NCBI RefSeq assembly: GCF_002944315.1
Contig: NZ_CP024314.1
Coordinates: 2,315,651-2,379,650 of the forward strand
DNA length: 64,000 nt
From: Rhizobium sp. NXC24
GTDB taxonomy: Bacteria; Pseudomonadota; Alphaproteobacteria; Rhizobiales; Rhizobiaceae
Direction of reading: 5' to 3'
Numbering within the stretch: the stretch's first letter is position 1; each line of letters begins with the position of its first letter. The notes under the pieces are model-generated. The model ran no database searches, had not been told where the DNA came from, and was given only the letters and a program-made list of their open reading frames with translations. Positions 36,660 to 45,831 of the stretch are shown piece by piece. The translations under genes and the position numbers were made by a program.

Positions 36660-37539
36660 ACTTGCGGCTACGATTGCGGAGTCGCTCGGGCATCCTCAAG
36701 GACCTGACGTCATGGACGACGGCACCGTGATTTTCGCGGAAACATACAGGTCCCGTCTTATGCTGTGCAGCGCCTCGGGACGACTGTCCGAGCTTTATCG
36801 CTGCGGCGGAGGACCAAATGCGGTGCTGCTCGGAAGCGACCTGCAGGTCTATTTCACGCAGAATGGCGGACAGGCGGGTGATTGGCGCGCCGACCATCAA
36901 CGCCCACCGGCACTAGAATGCCTTGACATGTCCACTGGCAAGGTGACGGAAATCTGCCGCGAAGTGGGGGGACGGCCTCTACTTGCCCCTCACGATCTGG
37001 CGTGGGGTCCGGACGGATCCTTGTATATGACAGATTCAGGGACATGGGCTCCCGACGGAGATACGGAACCCGGTGCCATCATTGCCATTTCGCCACGCGG
37101 GCATGCCGAATTGATCCTCGACACCGGCCATGTGTTCCCGAGCGGAATCGCACTTGCCGGGGACGGGACCGTTTATTGGGCGGAATGTTATACTCGGCGG
37201 ATCATGCGCATGAAAAAGGGAGGCTCGCCGGCTGAGGTTTGCACCTTGCCTCCCGGCCATACGCCGGAGTCGCTCAAAATCGACGAGAATGGCAATTTCT
37301 GGGTCGCTGCCCTGGAAGCCGCGGGCTTCGATATCATCACGCCAAACGGCGAAATCATCGGCTTCATTCCAACCGGTGGTTTGCCGCTGAACGGAACACT
37401 TCATGGCGGACGACTTTACGTTGCCGACTTGGGGCCATTCGACGAAAGCCAGCCGGCTCCACAATTTCTCGGCCGTATTCAAGCGGTGCAATGCGATGCC
37501 CGCCCCTGGCCGGCTTTTCGCTCAACGATCGACATGTGA
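36652..37539 (+). CDS. SMP-30/gluconolactonase family protein, copy 1
   Basis: An ATG at 36652 (AGGAG upstream) gives 295 residues with the six-bladed propeller signature GPDVMDDGTVIFAETY, PHDLAWGPDGSLYMTDSG and ENGNFWVAALEAAG. SMP-30 enzymes hydrolyse sugar lactones or related esters with a bound divalent metal. At two positions where active lactonases usually carry Asn this copy has His (APHDLAW) and Ser (PSGIAL), so its metal site differs from the classic one. The first of three paralogs in the operon. Confidence 0.87.
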   Translation: MPELAATIAESLGHPQGPDVMDDGTVIFAETYRSRLMLCSASGRLSELYRCGGGPNAVLLGSDLQVYFTQNGGQAGDWRADHQRPPALECLDMSTGKVTEICREVGGRPLLAPHDLAWGPDGSLYMTDSGTWAPDGDTEPGAIIAISPRGHAELILDTGHVFPSGIALAGDGTVYWAECYTRRIMRMKKGGSPAEVCTLPPGHTPESLKIDENGNFWVAALEAAGFDIITPNGEIIGFIPTGGLPLNGTLHGGRLYVADLGPFDESQPAPQFLGRIQAVQCDARPWPAFRSTIDM

Positions 37540-37547
37540 GGAAAGTC

Positions 37548-38109
37548 ATGCGTTTGCAAGACATTGACGCAGCCAGCACGGCACTGATCATTCTGGACAT
37601 GCACGTCTGCATCGTCGGCCCGGAGGGAAATGCACAACCTCACGCGACCGAGCAGAATTTGGTCGCCAATATTGTCGCTCTGCGTGACGCAGCAAACAAG
37701 AAAGACGTCGCCGTCGTCTTCATTCATCATCGCAGGCCACGGGGCCTGAGGGCACGCTGATCCCGATCTTCAGCCGGGCGCCCCTGGACTGGAGATGCTG
37801 CCGGAGCTTTCGGTAGGCCCTAGCGATATCGTCATCGAGAAGCAGCGGGCGGGCGCTTTCGCCGGCACCGATCTCGACCAGACGCTGAGGGCGATGGGGA
37901 TCGACACCCTCGTCTTGACTGGCGCATGGACTAATCTTTCGGTCGAATCGACCGCGCGCTACGGGAGCGATCTCGGGTATCGCGTAATCATCGCCAGTGA
38001 TGGCACAGCATCGCAAAGCGCTGAAATGCACGAGATCGCATTGAGCGGCGGCCTGTCCATGCTTGCCGAAATAGCGACCTGCGACGAGGTGATTGGTGCG
38101 CTGCGATGA
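37548..38109 (+). pseudogene. Isochorismatase/cysteine-hydrolase-like gene, frameshifted
   Basis: The gene begins at the ATG at 37548 (GAGGAAAGTC upstream) with MRLQDIDAASTALIILDMHVC and runs to VAVVFIHHRRP, then loses frame; its frame stops at 37760. The family continues in another frame from about 37750 (HADPDLQPGAPGLEMLPEL) to the stop at 38109, including KQRAGAFAGTDLDQTL and TGAWTNLSVESTARYG. A single-base indel near 37735-37750 explains this. The position of the catalytic Cys (TNxCVExT) is Ser here. Whether the shift is genuine or a sequencing error cannot be told. Confidence 0.78.
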
Positions 38110-39131
38110 AGCCAATGTCTGACGCCGAAGCAAGAACCGTAAGCATGCCGGCGAGTTCAGACGCAGCGGCACAGCTCAAATGGCTGTTCCGGAGGATGTT
38201 GAGCGGCGTCCTCGTTCTTTTTGTCGTTTCCATTCTGATTTTTGTAGCCACCCAGGCGTTGCCCTCGGATCCGGCACAGACCATTCTGGGCCGGCAGGCG
38301 ACACCCGAACTCCTGGCCAATCTGAGGGAACAGCTCGGGCTGAACCGTCCGTTGCCAGTTCAATACGTCTCTTGGCTTGGCGGCCTCCTGACGGGCGATC
38401 TTGGCGTTTCGATTGCGGCAAAGCAGCCTGTCGTCTCCTTGATCGGAGCCCGGCTTCTCAATTCTCTGGCTCTTCTCATCTTCTCAGCGGCAATTCTCAT
38501 TCCGCTTTCCATCGCTGTGGGCGTCGCAATGGCGGTCTGGCGCAACCGCATTGTGGACAGATCGCTAATGCTGGTTTTTCTCAGCCTCATGGCGCTGCCG
38601 GATTTCGTGATCGGCACCATATTGCTGATTTCGCTCGCCACGCTCGTCTTCCAGATCTTTCCCGCCGTTTCTCTGATTCCACCGGGGCAAAACGGCTTCG
38701 GACATCCCTACAAGCTCGTCTTGCCCGTGCTGACCGGCGTGCTGATCACCGCGCCCTATCTCATACGCCAAATGCGGGCCGCGATGATCGAGGCGCTTGA
38801 ATCGGAATATGTGGTCCAGGCGCGGCTGCGCGGCATCAACGAACGGCGAGTGGTGTGGCGGCATGCGCTTCCGAATGCCCTGGTGCCGATGGTGCAGGGA
38901 AGCGCCCTGATGCTCAGCTATCTCCTCGGTGGCGTTGTCGTCATCGAATACATCTACAACTATCCCGGTCTCGGAGGGTTGCTGAATGATGCGGTCCGCT
39001 TTCGTGACCTGCCGGTCCTGCAGGCCGTGACCCTGATCTTCGCCACCGGCGTCGTCATCTTCAACATCGTCGCGGATCTGCTGACGATCCTGCTCACACC
39101 CCGCCTGCGAACCATCGAGTGGAGCAAATGA
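38106..39131 (+). CDS. ABC transporter permease, DppB-like
   Basis: The 341-residue inner-membrane protein has the Dpp/OppB pattern: FRRMLSGVLVLFVVSILIFVATQALPSDPAQTILGRQATPE, LREQLGLNRPLPVQYVSWLGGLLTGDLGVS, and the EAA loop EYVVQARLRGINERRVVWRHALPNALVPMVQ. It overlaps the isochorismatase-like gene by 4 bp and the next permease by 4 bp. It forms one half of the channel for the SBP5 ligand. Confidence 0.93.
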   Translation: MKPMSDAEARTVSMPASSDAAAQLKWLFRRMLSGVLVLFVVSILIFVATQALPSDPAQTILGRQATPELLANLREQLGLNRPLPVQYVSWLGGLLTGDLGVSIAAKQPVVSLIGARLLNSLALLIFSAAILIPLSIAVGVAMAVWRNRIVDRSLMLVFLSLMALPDFVIGTILLISLATLVFQIFPAVSLIPPGQNGFGHPYKLVLPVLTGVLITAPYLIRQMRAAMIEALESEYVVQARLRGINERRVVWRHALPNALVPMVQGSALMLSYLLGGVVVIEYIYNYPGLGGLLNDAVRFRDLPVLQAVTLIFATGVVIFNIVADLLTILLTPRLRTIEWSK

Positions 39132-39982
39132 GTAATCCATCCTACGACGCGACCGGAACCGGATTCTGTCGGAAACTGCTTGCCTCGGGGCGGGTACGCC
39201 GTGCGGCTGTGGCGACGTTTCTGTTGCTGGCGATCGCATATCTCGGACCTTTGTTCGCACCCCACGAGCCATCTGATATTGTCGGAATACCCTTCGACGT
39301 GGCAGGCGTCGGTGTCTGGCTCGGGACCGACTACCTCGGGCAAGACATATTCTCGCGAATTCTGTGCGGAGGCCGGTCGGTTGTCTGGATGTCCACGCTG
39401 GCAAGCCTCATCGCGATCGTCTTCGGTGCCGCCCTCGGCTTGTTCGCGGCCTATGCAGGCGGGCTCGTCGACACGGCAGTTGGCTGGTTTAACGACATTC
39501 TGCTGGCGTTTCCCTTGATCGTCCTCGTCATATTGTTTCTGTCCATGCTCGGCCACGATCCGTCGTTGATCGTCGTGGTCGTCGCCATAGGCTGGCTTCC
39601 GACGGTGACGCGGCTTAGCCGCGGCGTGGCGCTGTCTGTCATCCATCAGGAATATGTCGCCTGGGCGGAGCTCGTGGGGATGCCTCGCTACAAAATTCTG
39701 CTCAAGGAAGTCCTGCCCAACGTCACAACGCCGCTGATCGTCCAATTCGGAGCGCTCCTGACCTGGTCCATCGGCATCATCGCGGGATTGAGCTTCCTCG
39801 GTTTCGGCATTCAGCCGCCGAATGCCGATTGGGGCCTGATGGTCAACGAGAACCGAAGCGGCCTGATGATCGCCCCGTGGGGAACTATCGCACCGATCGC
39901 AATGATCGCCTTCTTCGCGCTGGCAGTGAATTCACTGACGGATGCCGTCAGCGACATACTCGGTATCGGAGACGTGCTGTGA
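39128..39982 (+). CDS. ABC transporter permease, DppC-like
   Basis: The ATG at 39128 overlaps the previous stop (ATGA), giving 284 residues. Typical OppC/DppC features are the N-terminal helix, GTDYLGQDIFSRILCGGRSV, and the EAA loop EYVAWAELVGMPRYKILLKEVLPNVTTPLIVQ. It pairs with the DppB-like permease. The stop overlaps the next gene's GTG start (GTGA). Confidence 0.93.
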   Translation: MSNPSYDATGTGFCRKLLASGRVRRAAVATFLLLAIAYLGPLFAPHEPSDIVGIPFDVAGVGVWLGTDYLGQDIFSRILCGGRSVVWMSTLASLIAIVFGAALGLFAAYAGGLVDTAVGWFNDILLAFPLIVLVILFLSMLGHDPSLIVVVVAIGWLPTVTRLSRGVALSVIHQEYVAWAELVGMPRYKILLKEVLPNVTTPLIVQFGALLTWSIGIIAGLSFLGFGIQPPNADWGLMVNENRSGLMIAPWGTIAPIAMIAFFALAVNSLTDAVSDILGIGDVL

Positions 39983-40875
39983 CAGCGGTCGTGGAAATCG
40001 AAATTCTGGCTGAGGGCCTTGGCCATCCGGAAGGTCCCGATGTCTTGCGGGATGGCGGTATCCTGTTCGTCGAGGCCGATAGCGGCCGGGTTTGCGTATG
40101 GTATCCGGATCGAGCCGTTGTAACGCTTGCCGCCACAGGTGGCGCTCCCTACGGCTCCACGCTCGGCTCCGACGGTTGGATCTATGTCACCCAAAGTGGA
40201 GCCAATTACGGCGGCCATGCCCTTCCGCGGCCGCAGATGCCTTCGATACAACGAATTTCGCCGGATGGCGCTGTCGTGCAGTCGGTTTGCTCGGCATCAA
40301 ATGGCGAGCCATATTTCGCACCCAACGATCTGGTCTGGGGACGGGACGGACGGTTGTATTTCACCGATTCCGGCCTCTGGGAACCGGACAATCCGACACA
40401 ATCGAGCGCCATCCACGCCGTAAGCGCGGATGGCTTGGCCGAGAAGATCATTGATCTCGGACCTGTTTTCGCAAACGGCATCGGCTGCGAAGCGGACGGG
40501 TCGATCATCTGGCTCGAATCCTACACGAGGGTGATCGGACGATTGCGTCCCGATGGCCGACGCGAAGTCGTCGCTCGCCTGCCCGCCGGCCAGACCCCCG
40601 AGGGTGTTGCCATCGATAGCGAGGGAAATCTCTGGATCACGACGTTCGAAGCAGGGCTTGTCGCGGTCCTTTCGCGCGACGGCAGGACGCTCAGGGAAAT
40701 CGAAGTCGGCGGCGTACCCGTCAATTGCACGTTTGTCGATGACTGGCTCTACGTTACCGATTTCGGATCGCCGGTCGATCCCGGCGATGAGGACTCGCTG
40801 CGACCGGGCCGCTTACTTCGCATGCGCGTCGATGCCAAGGGCATGCCGATGACGCGCGGCTTCATGAGGTTATGA
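39979..40875 (+). CDS. SMP-30/gluconolactonase family protein, copy 2
   Basis: The GTG at 39979, overlapping the permease stop, starts a 298-residue propeller protein (VTAVVEIEILAEGLGHPEGPDVL). It retains the Asn residues at both usual positions (APNDLVWGRDGRLYFTDSG and FANGIGCEADG) and PEGVAIDSEGNLWITTFEAG, so of the three copies it is the one most likely to be a classical lactonase. It is embedded between transporter genes, which ties the transport and hydrolysis steps together. Confidence 0.88.
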   Translation: MTAVVEIEILAEGLGHPEGPDVLRDGGILFVEADSGRVCVWYPDRAVVTLAATGGAPYGSTLGSDGWIYVTQSGANYGGHALPRPQMPSIQRISPDGAVVQSVCSASNGEPYFAPNDLVWGRDGRLYFTDSGLWEPDNPTQSSAIHAVSADGLAEKIIDLGPVFANGIGCEADGSIIWLESYTRVIGRLRPDGRREVVARLPAGQTPEGVAIDSEGNLWITTFEAGLVAVLSRDGRTLREIEVGGVPVNCTFVDDWLYVTDFGSPVDPGDEDSLRPGRLLRMRVDAKGMPMTRGFMRL

Positions 40876-40886
40876 GGAACACCAAA

Positions 40887-41783
40887 ATGAGCGATCAAAA
40901 CACGGTTCATATCCTGGAGCGGAACTTCGGTGAGATGCCGCAGGGCGGCGACACCCTGAAAGATGGACGCTTCCTCACGGTCGACGTAATGACTGGCGAG
41001 ATCGTCGCTTATTCGCTGCGGAGTGGGCGGGAGGTTATTTCCAGGGTCACAAGTGGCCCGATTGCCATCCTTCGCGGTAGCGACGACGCATTCTATCTCG
41101 CCCATACGGGCGGTGTCCTCGGCAATTTCTGGGCGGCGGATGACCAGATCGCACCCTGCATACAGAAGATATCGCCTGGTCAGGATCAAGCCGAAACCAT
41201 CCTGACCGAGGTTGCCGGAGTGCCTCTTGTTTCTCCTCATGATATCGCTTTCGGACCGGACGGCCGGCTTTATGTCGCGGACTCCCACATTTGGGAGTGG
41301 GAGAAGGAGAACCGGAAAGGCGAAGGCCGGATTTTCGCGATCAATCCGGACGGCAGCGCGGAACTTCTCGTCAATACGGGATGCACATTCCCTTGCGGAC
41401 TTGTGGTCGAGGCGGATGGGGCCGTCGTCTGGACGGAAGCTTATTCGGACAGGGTTCGTCGCCTGCGCAAGGACGGAAGGATCGAAGACGTCATTCAATT
41501 GCCTGAAGGCCACACGCCGCACGGCATCCGCGTCGGCGAGGACGGGACGCTTTGGATCGCTTCCTTCGGTTCCAGTTCGATCGATGAAGTCGCCCCGGAC
41601 GGAAGCAGCCTGATATCCCATCCAGTCCCTGGCCACCCGATGCATCTCGCATTCGACGGCGACGGTCTCTTGATCGCCGCCTTCCGGGCTGCCGATGCGG
41701 ACAACATGGTCGGCCAACTGCTGAGGCTCCACACCGGACGGCTGGGCGCTTCGACCGCGCGCGGCGCGATCACATTGCAATGA
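40887..41783 (+). CDS. SMP-30/gluconolactonase family protein, copy 3
   Basis: An ATG at 40887 with GAGG 9 bases upstream is preferred; an in-frame ATG at 40872 overlapping the previous stop is the alternative. The 298-residue propeller has SPHDIAFGPDGRLYVADSH, FPCGLVVEADGAVVWTEAYSDRVRRLRKDG and PHGIRVGEDGTLWIASFG. As in copy 1, the usual Asn residues are replaced (His and Cys). It may bind a ligand or act with a different metal geometry. Confidence 0.86.
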   Translation: MSDQNTVHILERNFGEMPQGGDTLKDGRFLTVDVMTGEIVAYSLRSGREVISRVTSGPIAILRGSDDAFYLAHTGGVLGNFWAADDQIAPCIQKISPGQDQAETILTEVAGVPLVSPHDIAFGPDGRLYVADSHIWEWEKENRKGEGRIFAINPDGSAELLVNTGCTFPCGLVVEADGAVVWTEAYSDRVRRLRKDGRIEDVIQLPEGHTPHGIRVGEDGTLWIASFGSSSIDEVAPDGSSLISHPVPGHPMHLAFDGDGLLIAAFRAADADNMVGQLLRLHTGRLGASTARGAITLQ

Positions 41784-41803
41784 TCGTGGAAGAGGAGCTG
41801 ACG

Positions 41804-43441
41804 ATGGCGGACCAAGATCCAGCAAGGGCTTCCCGCGCAAAGGTGACCAATCTCTGCGTCGCGCTGAAGGACGGTCGGCAAATTGTCTCAAACGTCAATT
41901 TTGAGATCTCGCCCGGCGAAATCCTATGCCTGATTGGAGAATCGGGATCGGGCAAGACGACAGTCAGCACCGCCCTCCTGGCACACACCCGCACCGGCGC
42001 AACGATCGCATCCGGTCACGTATGCGTCGAAGGGATCGATATTCTCTCTCAGACACCGCAATCCCTCCTATCGGTTCGCGGAAAGATCATTGCCTATGTT
42101 GCGCAGGACCCGGCCTCTGCGTTCAATCCGGCCATCCGTATCCTCGATCAGATGATCGATGTCGCCCTGTGTCACGGCTGGGATCGTAGGACGGCACGAA
42201 TCCGGGCAACCGAGATCCTCGGTGAAGTTGGCCTTCCCACCCACGACGAATTTCTTGCCCGCTTTCCGCATCAGGTTTCCGGCGGCCAGCTTCAGCGTCT
42301 CGGCATAGCCATCGCCATGCTGCTGGAACCAGCGGTACTGGTGCTCGACGAGCCGACGACAGGCCTTGACGTTGCGACCCAGGCAGTCGTGCTGAAGCTC
42401 GTGCGCCGGCTTTGCACGGATCATGGCATCGGCGCCCTCTATGTGACGCACGACCTCTCTGTGGTCGCAGCGATAGCCGACCGCATCGTCGTTATGCGCG
42501 ATGGAAAGATCGTGGAGGAGAAAGCGGCAGGCCCGTTTTTCAAGGCGCCGGCACATATCTATAGCCGCGAGCTCCTGGCCGCCGCCCCGGATGTCGCACT
42601 CACCGGACCGCACAGGAACATTCGGCCGGGTGGTGATGCGTCCGCAAGACCAGTGTTGAGGGTCGTTGACCTTGCGGCGCACTACGGCACGATCTCGGTG
42701 CTGGCCGGAGTCACTTTCGATGTCCATGCGGGCGAGTGCCTGGCCGTTGTCGGCGAATCGGGTTCGGGAAAAAGCACCCTCTCGAAGAGCATCGTCGGGC
42801 AGCACGTGCAACAGAACGGTTTGGTAGAGCTTGAAGGCATCGCCCTGCCAGCACGCGCCCGTCAACGTTCTCTGCAAGCGCGGCGGGAGCTGCAATACGT
42901 CTTTCAGTCCCCGTTTTCCGCCTTAAATCCGCGGAGGACGGTCGGCGAGAGCATCGGGGCAGCCTATGACCTCGTTGAAGGCGATCGGGGAAGGCGGCGG
43001 GACGCCATTGTTGAAGTGCTGTCGAAAGTCGGGCTTCGCGCGGATCAAGCGAACCTGCGGCCGGATCGCCTTTCCGGTGGCGAACGTCAGCGTGTCTGCA
43101 TAGCACGCGCGCTGATCTGCAAGCCCAAAGTCCTCGTTTGCGATGAGATCACCTCCGCTCTCGACGTCGTTGTACAGGAAGCCATACTCGATCTCTTGAC
43201 CAGGCTTCGGGACGAGGAAGGGCTGGCGATGGTTTTCGTCACCCATAATCTGGCGGTCGTCCGCAATCTTGCGGATCGGGTTTTGGTTCTGGACAAGGGC
43301 AGGACCGCGGAAATTGGCATGACTGAGGATGTGCTGACACGGCCAAGCCATCCTTACACCCGGTCCCTGCTCGCGAACACGCTGTCTATTTCCACCATTT
43401 CGCAGGAACGATGGGGAAAGTCGGCGCCGACTGCCGGATAG
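41804..43441 (+). CDS. Fused DppD-DppF type ABC ATPase
   Basis: The ATG at 41804 follows AGAGGAGCTGACG; the frame is open 8 codons earlier. The 545-residue protein holds two nucleotide-binding domains: the first with GESGSGKTT, VSGGQLQRLGIA, VLVLDEP and VTHDLSV, the second with GESGSGKST, LSGGERQRVCIARAL, VLVCDEITSALD and VTHNLAV. In the second Walker B the usual Glu-Pro is Glu-Ile. It energises the two permeases. Confidence 0.93.
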   Translation: MADQDPARASRAKVTNLCVALKDGRQIVSNVNFEISPGEILCLIGESGSGKTTVSTALLAHTRTGATIASGHVCVEGIDILSQTPQSLLSVRGKIIAYVAQDPASAFNPAIRILDQMIDVALCHGWDRRTARIRATEILGEVGLPTHDEFLARFPHQVSGGQLQRLGIAIAMLLEPAVLVLDEPTTGLDVATQAVVLKLVRRLCTDHGIGALYVTHDLSVVAAIADRIVVMRDGKIVEEKAAGPFFKAPAHIYSRELLAAAPDVALTGPHRNIRPGGDASARPVLRVVDLAAHYGTISVLAGVTFDVHAGECLAVVGESGSGKSTLSKSIVGQHVQQNGLVELEGIALPARARQRSLQARRELQYVFQSPFSALNPRRTVGESIGAAYDLVEGDRGRRRDAIVEVLSKVGLRADQANLRPDRLSGGERQRVCIARALICKPKVLVCDEITSALDVVVQEAILDLLTRLRDEEGLAMVFVTHNLAVVRNLADRVLVLDKGRTAEIGMTEDVLTRPSHPYTRSLLANTLSISTISQERWGKSAPTAG

Positions 43442-43479
43442 GCCCGCCAAACATTCACATCCCGTAAAGGAACATTGCG

Positions 43480-44283
43480 ATGAACGAACAGGTAATGCCG
43501 CAGTCCGACAATGCCCTCGGCCTTGGTGCGAATTTTACTGCCAACAAAGCTGAGCGCAGCGCCGAGCTTGCCGGGCGAAAGATCGATCTCGAACTGAGCA
43601 ACGGCCAGGATTTTTCTTTCGAGTTCGTCGATGCGGAGAAGATGCGCTGGAGCTCGCGGGGAGCGGCCGTCAAGCGCAATGAAACCTATGAAGCACAGAG
43701 GGTCGCCGATGACCTGTTTCTCATTGCCTTCCAGCATGCGGACGATCTTCGTACATCGATGAGCGTCGTCGCTGATCTCCGTTCCGGCGAAGTCGTCTTC
43801 ATTCAAAACGTCGTGGGTGAAAAAATCGGCAATGAACCGGCCGTCATTCAGACCGTCACTCTCGGCAGGGTCGCCGACCAGGCGCTGCAGGGGGAAAAGA
43901 TTGCGCAAACGAGCGATCTGTTTGGTCGTCGCGCGATGTGGATCTACAGCGAGGACGACGTTTACGAACATATATACCTCAACGCCGAATGGTACGCGTG
44001 GCACTGCCTCAAAGGTGAGGAATATCCGAAGGCCGACATCGATCCTTGCCAGATGTTCAGGCTGCGGGAAGACATCTATCTCCTCACATTTTCCGAGAAA
44101 GTGATGGTCATGGCCGCTGGCATGGTACTGGACTTTTCCGGGCTGCGTTCGTACTGCGCGGCACTCGGACGGGATCCTGCGACGAACGAGATCACCCATT
44201 TCACCTTCGGCGCGTACGGAATGATCCTCAGCCAGACAAACTATCCCGAACCGCTTGTGAAACCGGCGGCGCTCGCTCCGTAG
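43480..44283 (+). CDS. MoaF-type (monoamine-regulon MoaF) domain protein
   Basis: The 267-residue soluble protein resembles MoaF: two halves of a lipocalin-like barrel, GRKIDLELSNGQDFSFEFVDAEKMRW and DVYEHIYLNAEWYAWHCLKGEEYPKADIDPCQMFRLREDIYLLTFSEKVMV. MoaF was named from the Klebsiella monoamine regulon and its function is unknown; it is not a molybdenum cofactor enzyme. It follows the ATPase by 38 bp and belongs to the operon. The family assignment is from memory of the pattern and should be verified by profile search. Confidence 0.75.
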   Translation: MNEQVMPQSDNALGLGANFTANKAERSAELAGRKIDLELSNGQDFSFEFVDAEKMRWSSRGAAVKRNETYEAQRVADDLFLIAFQHADDLRTSMSVVADLRSGEVVFIQNVVGEKIGNEPAVIQTVTLGRVADQALQGEKIAQTSDLFGRRAMWIYSEDDVYEHIYLNAEWYAWHCLKGEEYPKADIDPCQMFRLREDIYLLTFSEKVMVMAAGMVLDFSGLRSYCAALGRDPATNEITHFTFGAYGMILSQTNYPEPLVKPAALAP

Positions 44284-44375
44284 CCGAACATGCCGACGGC
44301 GCCTGCCGAAATCAAAAGAGCAGCAAGGGGGCAGCCGCGCGTCGCCCGACGTCGCGGCGAGCGAGGCGGTTAGAC

Positions 44376-45746
44376 ATGGATCAATCAAACAATGCGCACC
44401 GGCAAAGTTGGAGCGAGCACTTTTCCGGAACGCTCCGCCTCGGCCTGCCTCTCATAGGCGCACAATTGGCGCAGCTTGCCATCAATACGACGGATGTCAT
44501 GATTGTCGGTCGTCTGGGTGCAATGGACCTGGCCGGCATCGTGCTGTCGATCCAATACTTCTTCGTGATCCTGTACTTTGGCTCAGGGTTTTCGATCGCA
44601 ATCCTGCCGCTCGTCGCCCAAGGCATTGGACGCGGAGACAGGGATGGCGCGCGCCGCTTTATCCGCATGGCAGTATGGGCCTCGCTGGCCTATTCCGTTT
44701 TGGTTTTGCCGTTATTTTTGTTTTGCGAGCCCGTCTTGCTCTGGATGGGACAGAAGCCTGACGTGGTCGCGAAGGCTGCGTCCTATCTGACGATCATGGG
44801 CTTCGGCGTTGCACCTGCATTGGCGTTCATGGTGCTGAAGTCGTTCTTGAGTGTCATGGGCAGGACACGCATCATCTTCTACGTCAACCTCATATGTGTC
44901 GTCTTCAACGCGATCTTTGGCTACACATTTGCGCTTGGCCATTTTGGCTTTCCCACATACGGCCTGAAGGGTGTGGCCTGGGTTGCCGTTGCAGTGGAAG
45001 TGCTGTTCGCACTCTGTCTCGCCATTTACATCGCACTTGTTCCGGAGTGCAGGAAATTTGCGCTTCACAAGGAGATGCTCACGCCGAATTGGCCAGCGCT
45101 CGCGGAAGTGCTCCGCCACGGCATACCCATCAGCATGATGATCCTGTCGGAAATGAGCCTGTTTTCCGTAGCAGCCGTCATGATCGGCTGGATCGACACA
45201 CTTCAACTCGCCGCACATGGCGTCGCCATGCAATTGGCCGCCATTGCGTTCATGGTCCCGCTCGGCCTCTCGCAGGCCGCAACCGTCAGAGTTGGATTGG
45301 CAGCGGGCCGCGCCGACCGCAGCGCCATCATCAGGACCGGGATCACCGCACTCGCCATGGCAGCGCTATTCGCATTGCTAAGCGGTAGCCTGCTGCTTTC
45401 GCAAGCACGGCTTCTCGCGGGATTTTTCATCGATGCATCCGCGCCCGACGCCGGGAAGGTTGTCGAGCTGGCAATACCCTTCATCACGCTTGCGGGCGCC
45501 TTTCAACTGTTCGACGGCCTGCAAACGGTCGCGGCGGGTCTCACTCGCGGCCTGAAGGATTCGGTCGTGCCGATGACACTCGCAATCGCCAGCTATTGGG
45601 GTATAGGCTTCCTCGGCGCCTACGTCCTCGCATTCCCGCTCGGCTTAGGCGGCATTGGGATATGGTTTGGTTTCGTCGCCGGTCTCGGTGCTGCCGCCGT
45701 TTCGCTGATCGTTCGCTTCGCGATACTTGCTCGGCGACCTCGATGA
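44376..45746 (+). CDS. MATE-family multidrug/toxin exporter
   Basis: The ATG at 44376 with GAGG upstream gives 456 residues and twelve helices. The MATE features are LRLGLPLIGAQLAQLAINTTDVMIVGRLGAMDLAGI, the second-half counterpart HGIPISMMILSEMSLFSVAAVMIGWID and GVAMQLAAIAFMVPLGLSQAATVRVGLAAG. It sits 92 bp behind the MoaF gene and could export an end product or toxic intermediate of the operon, or be independent. Confidence 0.93.
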   Translation: MDQSNNAHRQSWSEHFSGTLRLGLPLIGAQLAQLAINTTDVMIVGRLGAMDLAGIVLSIQYFFVILYFGSGFSIAILPLVAQGIGRGDRDGARRFIRMAVWASLAYSVLVLPLFLFCEPVLLWMGQKPDVVAKAASYLTIMGFGVAPALAFMVLKSFLSVMGRTRIIFYVNLICVVFNAIFGYTFALGHFGFPTYGLKGVAWVAVAVEVLFALCLAIYIALVPECRKFALHKEMLTPNWPALAEVLRHGIPISMMILSEMSLFSVAAVMIGWIDTLQLAAHGVAMQLAAIAFMVPLGLSQAATVRVGLAAGRADRSAIIRTGITALAMAALFALLSGSLLLSQARLLAGFFIDASAPDAGKVVELAIPFITLAGAFQLFDGLQTVAAGLTRGLKDSVVPMTLAIASYWGIGFLGAYVLAFPLGLGGIGIWFGFVAGLGAAAVSLIVRFAILARRPR

Positions 45747-45779
45747 AGGGCTGGCTGAGTAAACTACGGCCGCGCCCGG

Positions 45780-45804
45780 AGCAAACAAGTATTAGTTGTT
45801 TGCT
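45780..45804. repeat. Perfect 9-bp inverted repeat downstream of the MATE gene
   Basis: AGCAAACAA (45780-45788) and TTGTTTGCT (45796-45804) flank GTATTAG. The stem is AT-rich, so it is a poor terminator; an operator or a recombination-site relic are the alternatives. It lies 28 bp from the serine-recombinase remnant. Confidence 0.6.
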
Positions 45805-45831
45805 GCCACGGCTGTGACGAGTACCTGAACC

